From: Spirochaetales bacterium
GTDB taxonomy: Bacteria; Spirochaetota; Spirochaetia; Sphaerochaetales; Sphaerochaetaceae
Length of the DNA: 9,043 bases
Reading direction: 5' to 3'
Assembly (NCBI GenBank): GCA_022784805.1
Contig: JALFYG010000259.1
Coordinates: 1-9,043 of the forward strand
Made by a program: the position numbers and the translations under genes. The notes below the pieces were generated by a model, which was not told the DNA's origin, did not search any database, and saw only the letters and a program-made list of their open reading frames with translations. Below are positions 1 to 5,935 of this stretch, in pieces. Within the stretch, counting starts at the first letter, position 1. The number at the start of each line of letters is the position of its first letter.

Positions 1-431
1 CCTCTTTCGTGTGCATATTTTACAACTTCCCTTGTAAGTTCGATGTTTTCCTTGAATGGAAGAGAAGAACCGTCGATCATGACAGATGTATATCCGCCGT
101 CAATTGCTGCCTTACAAGAATCGAAGTTCTTACCATGGTCAAGATGAAGTGCAACAGGAATCGGGGAATCAACAGCATACTTCTTTACTGCTGCAGCAAT
201 GTTTCTTGCTCCAACTTTCTTGTCTTCAAGAGTTGCGTTCTGGAAGTCTGTCCTTCCACCCATGAAGCCGTTTGCAAGGTCTGCGCCCTGAAGAATGGCT
301 GCGCTTCTGAACATTTCGTGGACTTCAATTACTGCCTTTGCCTGAGCAACTGCGTTTACGTTGAATGCACCCTGAGCATAACAATACTTGTCTGTTGCAT
401 CGAGGATGGCTTTCATAGGTACTAATGACAT
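1..431 (-). CDS. fba: Class II fructose-1,6-bisphosphate aldolase, N-terminal part (cut by window edge)
   Basis: This is a zinc-dependent aldolase that cleaves fructose-1,6-bisphosphate to dihydroxyacetone phosphate and glyceraldehyde-3-phosphate in cytoplasmic glycolysis and gluconeogenesis. The first 143 residues are visible and the 3' end lies left of base 1. The N-terminus has the family pattern GAFNVN (residues 21-26). The active-site motif HLDHG (96-100) supplies the catalytic Asp98 and zinc ligand His99, and it is followed by AAIDGGYTSVMIDGS (108-122) and LPFKENIELT. The stretch between them, with GADLANGFMGGRTDF (49-63), is a variant I associate with aldolases of spirochaetes and some clostridia (from memory, not searched). 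The start at 431 follows AAGGAG with an 8-base spacer. A strong terminator and its own AT-rich leader separate it from the sulfatase upstream, so it is probably an independent housekeeping unit. A tagatose-bisphosphate aldolase role cannot be excluded from the N-terminus alone. Confidence 0.92.
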   Translation of the reverse strand, partial: MSLVPMKAILDATDKYCYAQGAFNVNAVAQAKAVIEVHEMFRSAAILQGADLANGFMGGRTDFQNATLEDKKVGARNIAAAVKKYAVDSPIPVALHLDHGKNFDSCKAAIDGGYTSVMIDGSSLPFKENIELTREVVKYAHER

Positions 432-439
432 CTTCTTAT

Positions 440-445
440 CTCCTT
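440..445 (-). promoter_or_regulatory. Ribosome binding site of the aldolase gene
   Basis: AAGGAG on the minus strand lies 8 bases before the ATG at 431. This fixes the start codon, since the reading frame has no better-placed alternative. Confidence 0.8.
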
Positions 446-463
446 ATTACATAGATGTTTTCT

Positions 464-491
464 ATAGTAAATAAACCTAATTTTTAGTTTA
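464..491 (-). promoter_or_regulatory. Weak candidate promoter for the aldolase gene
   Basis: On the minus strand TACTAT (464-469) resembles a -10 box (4 of 6). A poor -35 candidate, TAAACT (486-491), lies 16 bases upstream. The match is weak, but the position fits: it is downstream of the sulfatase terminator, about 30 bases before the start codon, in very AT-rich DNA. Part of it overlaps the inverted repeat at 469-494. Confidence 0.3.
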
Positions 492-494
492 TTT
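469..494. repeat. Inverted repeat in the aldolase leader/promoter region
   Basis: The arms AAATAAA (469-475) and TTTATTT (488-494) flank an inner pair, CTAA (477-480) and TTAG (484-487), around a TTT loop, with one unpaired C at 476. This gives up to 11 base pairs. It overlaps the candidate promoter, so an operator or an RNA hairpin are both possible. A chance palindrome in AT-rich DNA is also possible. Confidence 0.5.
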
Positions 495-496
495 AA

Positions 497-514
497 ATTA
501 TTTAATTAAATAAT
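497..514. repeat. Perfect 18-bp AT palindrome upstream of the aldolase gene
   Basis: The bases ATTATTTAATTAAATAAT read identically on both strands with no spacer. The palindrome lies two bases from the inverted repeat at 469-494, just upstream of the candidate -35. Its continuous dyad symmetry is compatible with a dimeric repressor site. Its composition (A and T only) means it could also be a fortuitous UP-element-like tract. Confidence 0.5.
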
Positions 515-557
515 ATCACCCTTTCTCCCCTTACGCAACTTAAATCTTTTCATCAGG

Positions 558-587
558 AGAAAAAGTTCGGGGATACATGATCCCCGA
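558..587 (-). terminator. Intrinsic terminator at the end of the transporter-sulfatase operon
   Basis: A perfect 8-bp stem, TCGGGGAT (567-574) with ATCCCCGA (580-587) around a 5-base loop, is followed on the minus strand by AC and then five T residues (560-564). It starts 3 bases after the sulfatase stop codon. GC-rich stem plus U-tract is the standard rho-independent layout, and it separates the operon from the aldolase gene. Confidence 0.88.
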
Positions 588-590
588 TTA

Positions 591-2057
591 TCACCATTTG
601 AAGCATTGTGGCTTTTTCTTGCTTGATACCATCTCTTCAGGATAGTGACGAGCGGCATCAGGAGCATGCCATCGCTCATCGGAATCAAAGGAACAACGCA
701 TTGTGATGGACAGGTTTTTACCCTCTTTTTCTGCGTTTTCTTTGATTCTTTCGTAGCTTTCGCACTTCTCATCCAAGAATACTCTTGCGTAGGATGCAAA
801 CTCAGTGTGACTGGAGATGACATTCTCTGTCTCATGAGGATCTTTTTCTATGTCATAGACGGCGTCTTCATCCAAAGAATGATATCTCACATACTTCAGG
901 TTTCCTTTCTTCACCATCTGTGCATAAGAAACACTCTGATTCTTTCTATCCATAAATCCGCCAAGTTCAGAGATTACCATTCTCTCCTTGTCTTCATATC
1001 CTTCCTCAAGCTGCTTTTTAAGGCTTACACCATCACAATCAAAAGCGATTGGAGCTCCCACTAGGTCACAAAGAGTAGGTCCCAAATCCAAAAGACTTGT
1101 TGCACCCTTTATTCTGACACCCTTCTTTATTCCGTCTCCGGAGAAAATAAGTGGTGTATGGACAGATTCCTCGAAGAAAGTCTGTTTGCCATAAAGACCA
1201 CGTGAGCCTATCTGATCACCATGGTCGGAAGCATAAATAAAGATTCCTTCGTGGCCAGTGCGTTTGAGATAATCCTGAAAGGCGTCATAGACCATGCCAA
1301 CTTCCATATCCGTAAACTCACACATAGCGTAGTATGCGGCTCTTACAGCTCTCACTACTTCAGGATCTTTATCATTAAAGATTCCTTCATAGAAAGAAGG
1401 GAGTGGGAAGTCTACACTTTCTATGTCTCCTGTTACTCTTTCATAATAGTAGTCATAGAGCTCCTTTGGAGCTACATAAGGATGGTGAGGTGCATATGTT
1501 CCGACACACAAGAACTGTGGCTTCTCATAGCTATCTTTCAGATAATCCAAAGCATGCTCTACGACATACCTGTCAAATTCAAGAGTCGGAGAGTCTCCTG
1601 CTCCGATGATTGAGACACAGTGTGCCCCTCCTGTAGGAGTGTTGAGGTGAACTCCCCTCTCCTTCTGGAATGCCTCAGTAGGTCTATTTGTGAAGAGTGG
1701 AGTTATATCACCAGCAATTCTCTTGGAAAAACCGTGTCTCTGGTCAGGTCCGACAAAGTGCATTCTTCCACAAAGCACAGTTTCATATCCCACACTGTTG
1801 AGACTATGGGCAAAAGTTGCACGGGAGGAGTCAAGAACACTGAAGTTTCCCATTACTTTGCATTTCGAAGCCAGCTGGCCTGACATTAGGCTCATTCTGG
1901 CTGGAACACACAGTGGATAGGGGGTGTAGTTATTCATAAAAGCTACACCGTTTTCAGCTATCCTATCCAGATTGGGAGTCCTCAGAATCTTATCTCCAGA
2001 ATAGTGCTGCTGCAAAAAAGAGTGCTGATCTGAGAAAAATAGACAAATATCCTTCAT
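591..2057 (-). CDS. Cytoplasmic Cys-type sulfatase with choline-sulfatase-like motifs
   Basis: Sulfatase of the alkaline-phosphatase fold (S1 type), predicted to hydrolyse a sulfate ester. At 488 aa it is full length. The N-terminus goes straight into the core: metal ligands Asp10-Gln11, then the signature C-V-P-A-R at 50-54, whose Cys50 must be oxidised to formylglycine. Next come MHFVGPDQRHGF (99-110), APHHPY (189-194), the metal pair in SDHGD (277-281) and GKQTFFEESVHTPLIF (290-305) with Lys291. The GxMHFVGPDQxHGF and DHGDxxGxRGLxxKxxFFE patterns resemble choline-sulfatase (BetC), but the substrate is not established. The Lys usually found in the G-K-x-H motif is Arg98 here. There is no signal peptide, so a cytoplasmic location is inferred. 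The start at 2057 follows AAGGAAGGG, which overlaps the stop region of the ATPase gene 9 bases upstream. It is the last gene of the transporter operon. Phosphonate or phosphodiester hydrolases share this fold and remain an alternative. Confidence 0.9.
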   Translation of the reverse strand: MKDICLFFSDQHSFLQQHYSGDKILRTPNLDRIAENGVAFMNNYTPYPLCVPARMSLMSGQLASKCKVMGNFSVLDSSRATFAHSLNSVGYETVLCGRMHFVGPDQRHGFSKRIAGDITPLFTNRPTEAFQKERGVHLNTPTGGAHCVSIIGAGDSPTLEFDRYVVEHALDYLKDSYEKPQFLCVGTYAPHHPYVAPKELYDYYYERVTGDIESVDFPLPSFYEGIFNDKDPEVVRAVRAAYYAMCEFTDMEVGMVYDAFQDYLKRTGHEGIFIYASDHGDQIGSRGLYGKQTFFEESVHTPLIFSGDGIKKGVRIKGATSLLDLGPTLCDLVGAPIAFDCDGVSLKKQLEEGYEDKERMVISELGGFMDRKNQSVSYAQMVKKGNLKYVRYHSLDEDAVYDIEKDPHETENVISSHTEFASYARVFLDEKCESYERIKENAEKEGKNLSITMRCSFDSDERWHAPDAARHYPEEMVSSKKKPQCFKW

Positions 2058-2066
2058 AACCCTTCC

Positions 2067-3020
2067 TTAACCAAGTTCTTCTACTCTGCAACATCTGACA
2101 AAGTGACCTGGAGCCACTTCTCTCTGGACCTGTGGCTCGTGGCACTTATCTGTTGCAAACGGACAACGAGCTGCAAATCTGCATCCGGGCTTTGGATTAA
2201 TTGGGGATGTCAACTCACCCTTCAGGATCTCTCTCTTATTAGGATGGTCAATATCAACACTAGGAATTGCAGAAAGAAGAGCTTTTGTATAAGGGTGGAG
2301 AGGCATCTTGAAGAGTTCCTTTGAAGGACACTTCTCAACAACCTGGCCCAAATACATGACACAGATTTCATCAGATATGTGTCTTACAACAGACATATCG
2401 TGGGTGACGAACATGTAAGTAAGGTTTCTATCCATTTGGAGTTTCTTCAAAAGGTTTAGAACCTGAGCCTGAATAGATACATCAAGAGCAGAAACCGGTT
2501 CGTCACATACGACGAACTTTGGATCCAGGGCAAGAGCACGGGCAATACCCACTCTTTGTCTTCTTCCGCCATCAAGCTCATGAGGATAGGAATACTTCAA
2601 TCTTTCATCGATTCCTACCAAATCCATAAGCATATCTGTCTTCTCTTCGATTTCAGCCTTTGAATATCTTCCACAAACCTTTAAAGGTTCCTTAACTGTG
2701 TCTCTGATAGATTTCTTTGGGTCGATTGATGAGTATGGATCCTGGAAGATGATCTGCATCTGCTCTCTTACTCTCTTGAGATCCTTACCCTTTACATCAG
2801 ATATATCTTCTCCTTCAAGGAATATCTTTCCATCAGTCTTGTCCAAAAGATGGATGATTGTTCTTCCAAGAGTAGATTTACCACATCCAGATTCACCGAC
2901 AATACCTACAGTATGGCCTTTTTCAATATCCATTGTGACATCGTCAACAGCGTGGAGAAGACCTCTTGCAGTTGAGAAATATTTCTTGAGTCCTTCGACT
3001 CTTACCATTGACTGGGACAT
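2067..3020 (-). CDS. dppF: ABC transporter ATPase, DppF/OppF type
   Basis: Second nucleotide-binding subunit of the peptide-type importer, acting at the inner face of the membrane as a heterodimer with the DppD-type partner. In 317 aa it shows Walker A GESGCGKST (42-50), Q-loop IIFQDPYSS (90-98), Walker B FVVCDEP (169-175) with Glu174, D-loop SALD (177-180) and the H-loop His207 in VTHDM. The family-specific C-terminal extension (about 230-315) has PLHPYTKALL and a Cys set at 280, 286, 293 and 310/311, the arrangement linked to an iron-sulfur site in some Dpp/Opp ATPases. The ABC signature reads ELDGGRRQR (148-156): the usual Ser of LSGGQ is Asp150, so one composite ATP site may be altered. 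The ATG directly follows the stop of the upstream ATPase gene, whose last codons contain the AAGGAGG binding site, indicating translational coupling. Peptide versus other substrate cannot be told from this subunit. Confidence 0.95.
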   Translation of the reverse strand: MSQSMVRVEGLKKYFSTARGLLHAVDDVTMDIEKGHTVGIVGESGCGKSTLGRTIIHLLDKTDGKIFLEGEDISDVKGKDLKRVREQMQIIFQDPYSSIDPKKSIRDTVKEPLKVCGRYSKAEIEEKTDMLMDLVGIDERLKYSYPHELDGGRRQRVGIARALALDPKFVVCDEPVSALDVSIQAQVLNLLKKLQMDRNLTYMFVTHDMSVVRHISDEICVMYLGQVVEKCPSKELFKMPLHPYTKALLSAIPSVDIDHPNKREILKGELTSPINPKPGCRFAARCPFATDKCHEPQVQREVAPGHFVRCCRVEELG

Positions 3021-4022
3021 TTATTTTCCCTCCTTTCTTAGGACAGTCTTCATGTTGATACAAGAAGAGAGGTGTCCGTCTTCAGTGGTGACGGCAGGGA
3101 TTTCACCCTTTCTGCATGCATCTGTGGCATATTTACATCTTGGAGCAAAAGCACAACCCTCTATTACTTTTGTTGGATCTGGTGGCAGTCCCTCAATTGG
3201 ATGGAGCCAGATATCATCATCAGCCATATCAGGGATGGCGCCGAAGAGGCCAAGGGTATATGGATGGGATGGATGATGGAAAATTTGTTCCTTTGTTCCA
3301 TACTCAACGATTTTACCAGCATAAATGATTGCCACTTCATCACATACAGTTGCAACGACACCAAGGTCATGAGTAATGAGAAGCATGGCAGTATTGAACT
3401 TCTTCTGTAGCTCGGCCACCAACTCCAATACCTGAGCCTGGATAGTTACATCGAGAGCTGTTGTAGGCTCGTCTGCAAGAAGGACCTGAGGGTTACAAGC
3501 AAGAGCGATGGCTATGACGATTCTCTGCTTCATTCCACCTGAGAACTGGTGAGGATACTCATAATAGCGGTCTTCCGTAATACCGACCATCTTGAGCATT
3601 TCCTTTGCCCTTTCTTCACACTGCTCTTTTGAGAGATCACTATGAAGTTTTACTGCTTCAGCAATCTGCTCACCTACTCTCTGGACAGGGTTGAGAGCTG
3701 TCATAGGATCCTGGAAAATCATGGAAATCTCATTTCCTCTGATCTTTCTCATGTCATGCTCTTTGAGAGCCAAGAGATTCTTTCCTTCAAGCTCAACTTC
3801 ACCTTCAACGACTCTTGCACCTACGTCTGGAAGGATGCGGAGAATAGATTTTGCGATAGTTGTCTTTCCTGCTCCTGTCTCACCCACTAAGCCCAAGGTC
3901 TTTCCCTTGTACATTTTCAAGTCGACGCCGTTTACTGCATGGACCACTGTTTTACCGGAGAAGTATTCAACTTTTAGATTCTTCACCGACAGAAATTCTT
4001 TGTTTTCAGTTGTGTTTTCCAT
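3021..4022 (-). CDS. dppD: ABC transporter ATPase, DppD/OppD type
   Basis: First nucleotide-binding subunit of the importer, pairing with the DppF-type protein and energising the two permeases. In 333 aa all canonical motifs are intact: Walker A GETGAGKTT (47-55), Q-loop SMIFQDPMTALNP (100-112), signature QFSGGMKQR (159-167), Walker B LLADEP (181-186) with Glu185, D-loop TALD (188-191) and His218 in ITHDL. The Dpp/Opp C-terminal domain follows, with HPYTLGLFGAIP (253-264) and four cysteines at 290, 296, 303 and 321, spaced as in DppD-type proteins reported to hold an iron-sulfur cluster. Start codon 4022 is 12 bases after the DppC-type stop, with AAGGAG nine bases before it. The close match to DppD marks the transporter family, not the ligand; this family also moves nickel, oligosaccharides and other solutes. 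Confidence 0.95.
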   Translation of the reverse strand: MENTTENKEFLSVKNLKVEYFSGKTVVHAVNGVDLKMYKGKTLGLVGETGAGKTTIAKSILRILPDVGARVVEGEVELEGKNLLALKEHDMRKIRGNEISMIFQDPMTALNPVQRVGEQIAEAVKLHSDLSKEQCEERAKEMLKMVGITEDRYYEYPHQFSGGMKQRIVIAIALACNPQVLLADEPTTALDVTIQAQVLELVAELQKKFNTAMLLITHDLGVVATVCDEVAIIYAGKIVEYGTKEQIFHHPSHPYTLGLFGAIPDMADDDIWLHPIEGLPPDPTKVIEGCAFAPRCKYATDACRKGEIPAVTTEDGHLSSCINMKTVLRKEGK

Positions 4023-4034
4023 TGTCTCTTCTCC

Positions 4035-4892
4035 TTATTTCTTTAGTTTTGGATCCATAGCGTCTCTGATTCCGTCACCAAGCATGTTTACAGCAAGAAC
4101 TGTGATGGCAATGGCAAGACCTGGGAAAATGACCATATGGGGGCTCTTTCTGATGAATGCTCTTGCTCCGCTGAGCATTGCACCCCAGTCAGGCGTAGGA
4201 GGCTGAATTCCGAGTCCGATGAATGACAGGGAAGCTGCCTGAATGATTGTGTGGGCGACACCCATTGTCATTCCGACGATATTTGCACTGATTGAGTTAG
4301 GAACCAAGTGCTTGAAGATGATTCTGGCAGGAGAACAGTTAATGGAATAAGCTGCCTCGATATACTCAGCCTTTCTCTGCTTCAACATATTGGCCCTGAG
4401 CATTCTCGCTTGTCCTGGTATTGCACCGACACTTAGGGCAAGGATGGTGTTAAAGTATCCAGAACCAAGAACGGCAGACATGACTATGGTTAGAAGCATA
4501 CCAGGAAGAGACTGGATGACATCCAATGCTCTCATGATGATATTGTCTGTCCAACCACCGGCAAAACCTGCGATGGCTCCGATTACAATTCCTATGACAG
4601 AGCTGATCGCTGTAGCCAAGATACCCATGGATAGAGAATATCTAGTACCCACAACAACACGGGAGAAAATATCTCTTCCGATTTCATCAGTTCCAAACCA
4701 ATGCTTGGCTGATGGAGCTTGTCTGAGAGCTGTTGGGTCTATCTCCTGGTATCCATATGGAGCAATTTGGTTGGCAAAGATTGCAATGAATATTTCAATA
4801 ATGAGAATAACCAAGCCGATCATTGCCATCTTGTTTTTGCTGAGCTGATATACAAATCTTGAAAATTCAGACTGACCTTTTTGTTTCTTCAT
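4035..4892 (-). CDS. dppC: ABC transporter permease, DppC/OppC type
   Basis: Inner-membrane permease that forms the translocation path together with the DppB-type partner. In 285 aa the N-terminal OppC helix (about 22-41) leads into HWFGTDEIGRDIFSR (64-78), the diagnostic periplasmic motif of the subfamily. Hydrophobic segments follow at about 88-112, 128-158, 203-228 and 252-271. The cytoplasmic EAA-type loop EYIEAAYSINCSPARIIFKH (176-195) docks on the ATPases. LSFIGLGIQPPTPDWG (222-237) and the end motif RDAMDPKLKK are also typical. Its ATG overlaps the stop codon of the DppB gene by one base (TAATG), a sign of coupled translation and equal subunit amounts. The family is certain; the substrate is not indicated. 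Confidence 0.95.
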   Translation of the reverse strand: MKKQKGQSEFSRFVYQLSKNKMAMIGLVILIIEIFIAIFANQIAPYGYQEIDPTALRQAPSAKHWFGTDEIGRDIFSRVVVGTRYSLSMGILATAISSVIGIVIGAIAGFAGGWTDNIIMRALDVIQSLPGMLLTIVMSAVLGSGYFNTILALSVGAIPGQARMLRANMLKQRKAEYIEAAYSINCSPARIIFKHLVPNSISANIVGMTMGVAHTIIQAASLSFIGLGIQPPTPDWGAMLSGARAFIRKSPHMVIFPGLAIAITVLAVNMLGDGIRDAMDPKLKK

Positions 4893-5863
4893 TAGTTAGC
4901 CCCCTTCTTTACTACAGCCTTCTTTCTTCCCTTGTTCTGGTACTGAGCCTTAATTCTTGGGTCGACTGCTGCATAGAGCATATCTACAAGAAGCATACTG
5001 AAGGAGAATACGATGGCTAAGAAGATTGTTCCTGTCTGAACAACTGGATAGTCTCTGTTGTTTACTGCTGTGATAATGAGAGTTCCCATGCCAGGAATTG
5101 AGAAGATAGTCTCAATGATCATGGCTCCACCAAGCATCTTTCCAAACTGTGTACCCATCATTGTGATGATAGGAATGAGAGCATTCTTGAGAGCATGCTT
5201 AAGAATAACTTTATTCTCTGGAACGCCCTTTGCACGAGCTGTTGTAATGTAATCGGATCTGATTACATCAAGCATACTGGATCTTGACTGTCTTGCTGCT
5301 GATGCAATATGTGTAGCAGAAGCAGAGATAGCTGGAAGAATATAGTACTGAATTCCGCCAATACCCAGAGCTGGAAGCCACTTAAGTTTTACAGCAAAAA
5401 GAATTACCAAAAGGAGAGCAAGCCAGAAGTTAGGCATTGAGACACCAACCAAAGCTAGAACCATACAAAGGTAGTCCTGCCACTGGTTCTGATGAACAGC
5501 TGCAATTACTCCAAGAGGTACACCAATTGCAAAAGAGAGAATCAAAGTTATACCTGAAAGAAGCATTGTTCTTGGAAGTCTTTCTACAATTGAATCTGCA
5601 ATTGGGATTCCAGTGACCCATGAAGTACCAAGTTCAAAATGAATAAAAGTATCGCTTAAGAAACGTCCCAATCTGACAAAGTACGGATCATTTAGACCTA
5701 GTTCTTCTCTTTTGTTTTCCAATGCCTCTTCTGTGGCTTCTGAACCAAGAATAATCTCAGCAGGATCACCAGGACAATACATCATGAGAGTAAAGACGAC
5801 TACGGCGACAGCAAGAATAATTGGAATCATCCAAAGCAAACGCTTCAGAAAGTATCTAAGCAT
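4892..5863 (-). CDS. dppB: ABC transporter permease, DppB/OppB type
   Basis: Inner-membrane permease, partner of the DppC-type subunit. In 323 aa it has an N-terminal helix (about 9-29), a periplasmic segment with REELGLNDPYFVRLGRFL (52-69) and LGTSW (78-82), helices around 100-123, 131-158, 227-250 and 278-298, and the EAA-type ATPase contact loop DYITTARAKGVPENKVILKH (204-223). ETIFSIPGMG (251-260) and DPRIK (301-305) are hallmarks of the DppB family. The tail is rich in Lys. Start 5863 is chosen because AAGGAG lies 7 bases upstream; a second ATG inside the spacer (5868-5870) is out of frame. The gene is separated from the binding-protein gene by 72 bases that contain a strong hairpin, whereas all downstream genes abut, so permeases and ATPases are probably made at lower level than the binding protein. 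Confidence 0.95.
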   Translation of the reverse strand: MLRYFLKRLLWMIPIILAVAVVVFTLMMYCPGDPAEIILGSEATEEALENKREELGLNDPYFVRLGRFLSDTFIHFELGTSWVTGIPIADSIVERLPRTMLLSGITLILSFAIGVPLGVIAAVHQNQWQDYLCMVLALVGVSMPNFWLALLLVILFAVKLKWLPALGIGGIQYYILPAISASATHIASAARQSRSSMLDVIRSDYITTARAKGVPENKVILKHALKNALIPIITMMGTQFGKMLGGAMIIETIFSIPGMGTLIITAVNNRDYPVVQTGTIFLAIVFSFSMLLVDMLYAAVDPRIKAQYQNKGRKKAVVKKGAN

Positions 5864-5869
5864 TTTGCA
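5864..5869 (-). other. Spacer between ribosome binding site and DppB start
   Basis: Just upstream of the DppB ATG the minus strand carries a run of A, then AAGGAG and ATGCAAA. The extra ATG within the spacer is out of frame by one base and would read a different frame. It is noted only because it could compete weakly for initiation. Confidence 0.35.
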
Positions 5870-5901
5870 TCTCCTTTTTTATTTAATGGTAAGGAATTAT
5901 C

Positions 5902-5926
5902 GTCCTGCAGCATCTAGCTGCAGGAC
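5902..5926 (-). repeat. Strong intercistronic hairpin between binding-protein and permease genes
   Basis: A perfect 10-bp stem, GTCCTGCAGC (5902-5911) with GCTGCAGGAC (5917-5926) around a 5-base loop, starts 9 bases after the stop codon of the binding protein. No T-tract follows on the minus strand, so it is not a standard terminator. In many ABC importer operons a hairpin at this place protects the upstream mRNA from 3' exonucleases, giving an excess of binding protein; that role is inferred here. Confidence 0.8.
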
Positions 5927-5935
5927 AGTGAATTA

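Noticed and set aside
9..425. Cysteine-rich plus-strand open frame of 138 aa at the left edge
   Set aside because: The opposite strand encodes a textbook class II aldolase N-terminus with its own ribosome binding site; the Cys content is a by-product of the complementary reading.
645..1883. Several plus-strand open frames of 68-139 aa opposite the sulfatase gene
   Set aside because: They lie antisense to a well-supported 488-aa sulfatase, have no recognisable domains and no convincing ribosome binding sites.
3691..4206. Plus-strand open frame of 171 aa, and another of 192 aa at 2698-3276
   Set aside because: Both run antisense across the ends of two clearly recognised ABC genes, their sequence is Ser/Pro-rich mirror composition, and neither shows a domain.
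4390..4848. Plus-strand open frame of 152 aa with hydrophobic content
   Set aside because: It is the antisense shadow of the DppC-type permease; the apparent hydrophobicity follows from the opposite strand.
5902..5926. Hairpin considered as an intrinsic terminator
   Set aside because: The stem is strong but the bases after it on the minus strand are mixed (GATAATTCC), with no T-tract, and tightly linked transporter genes follow.
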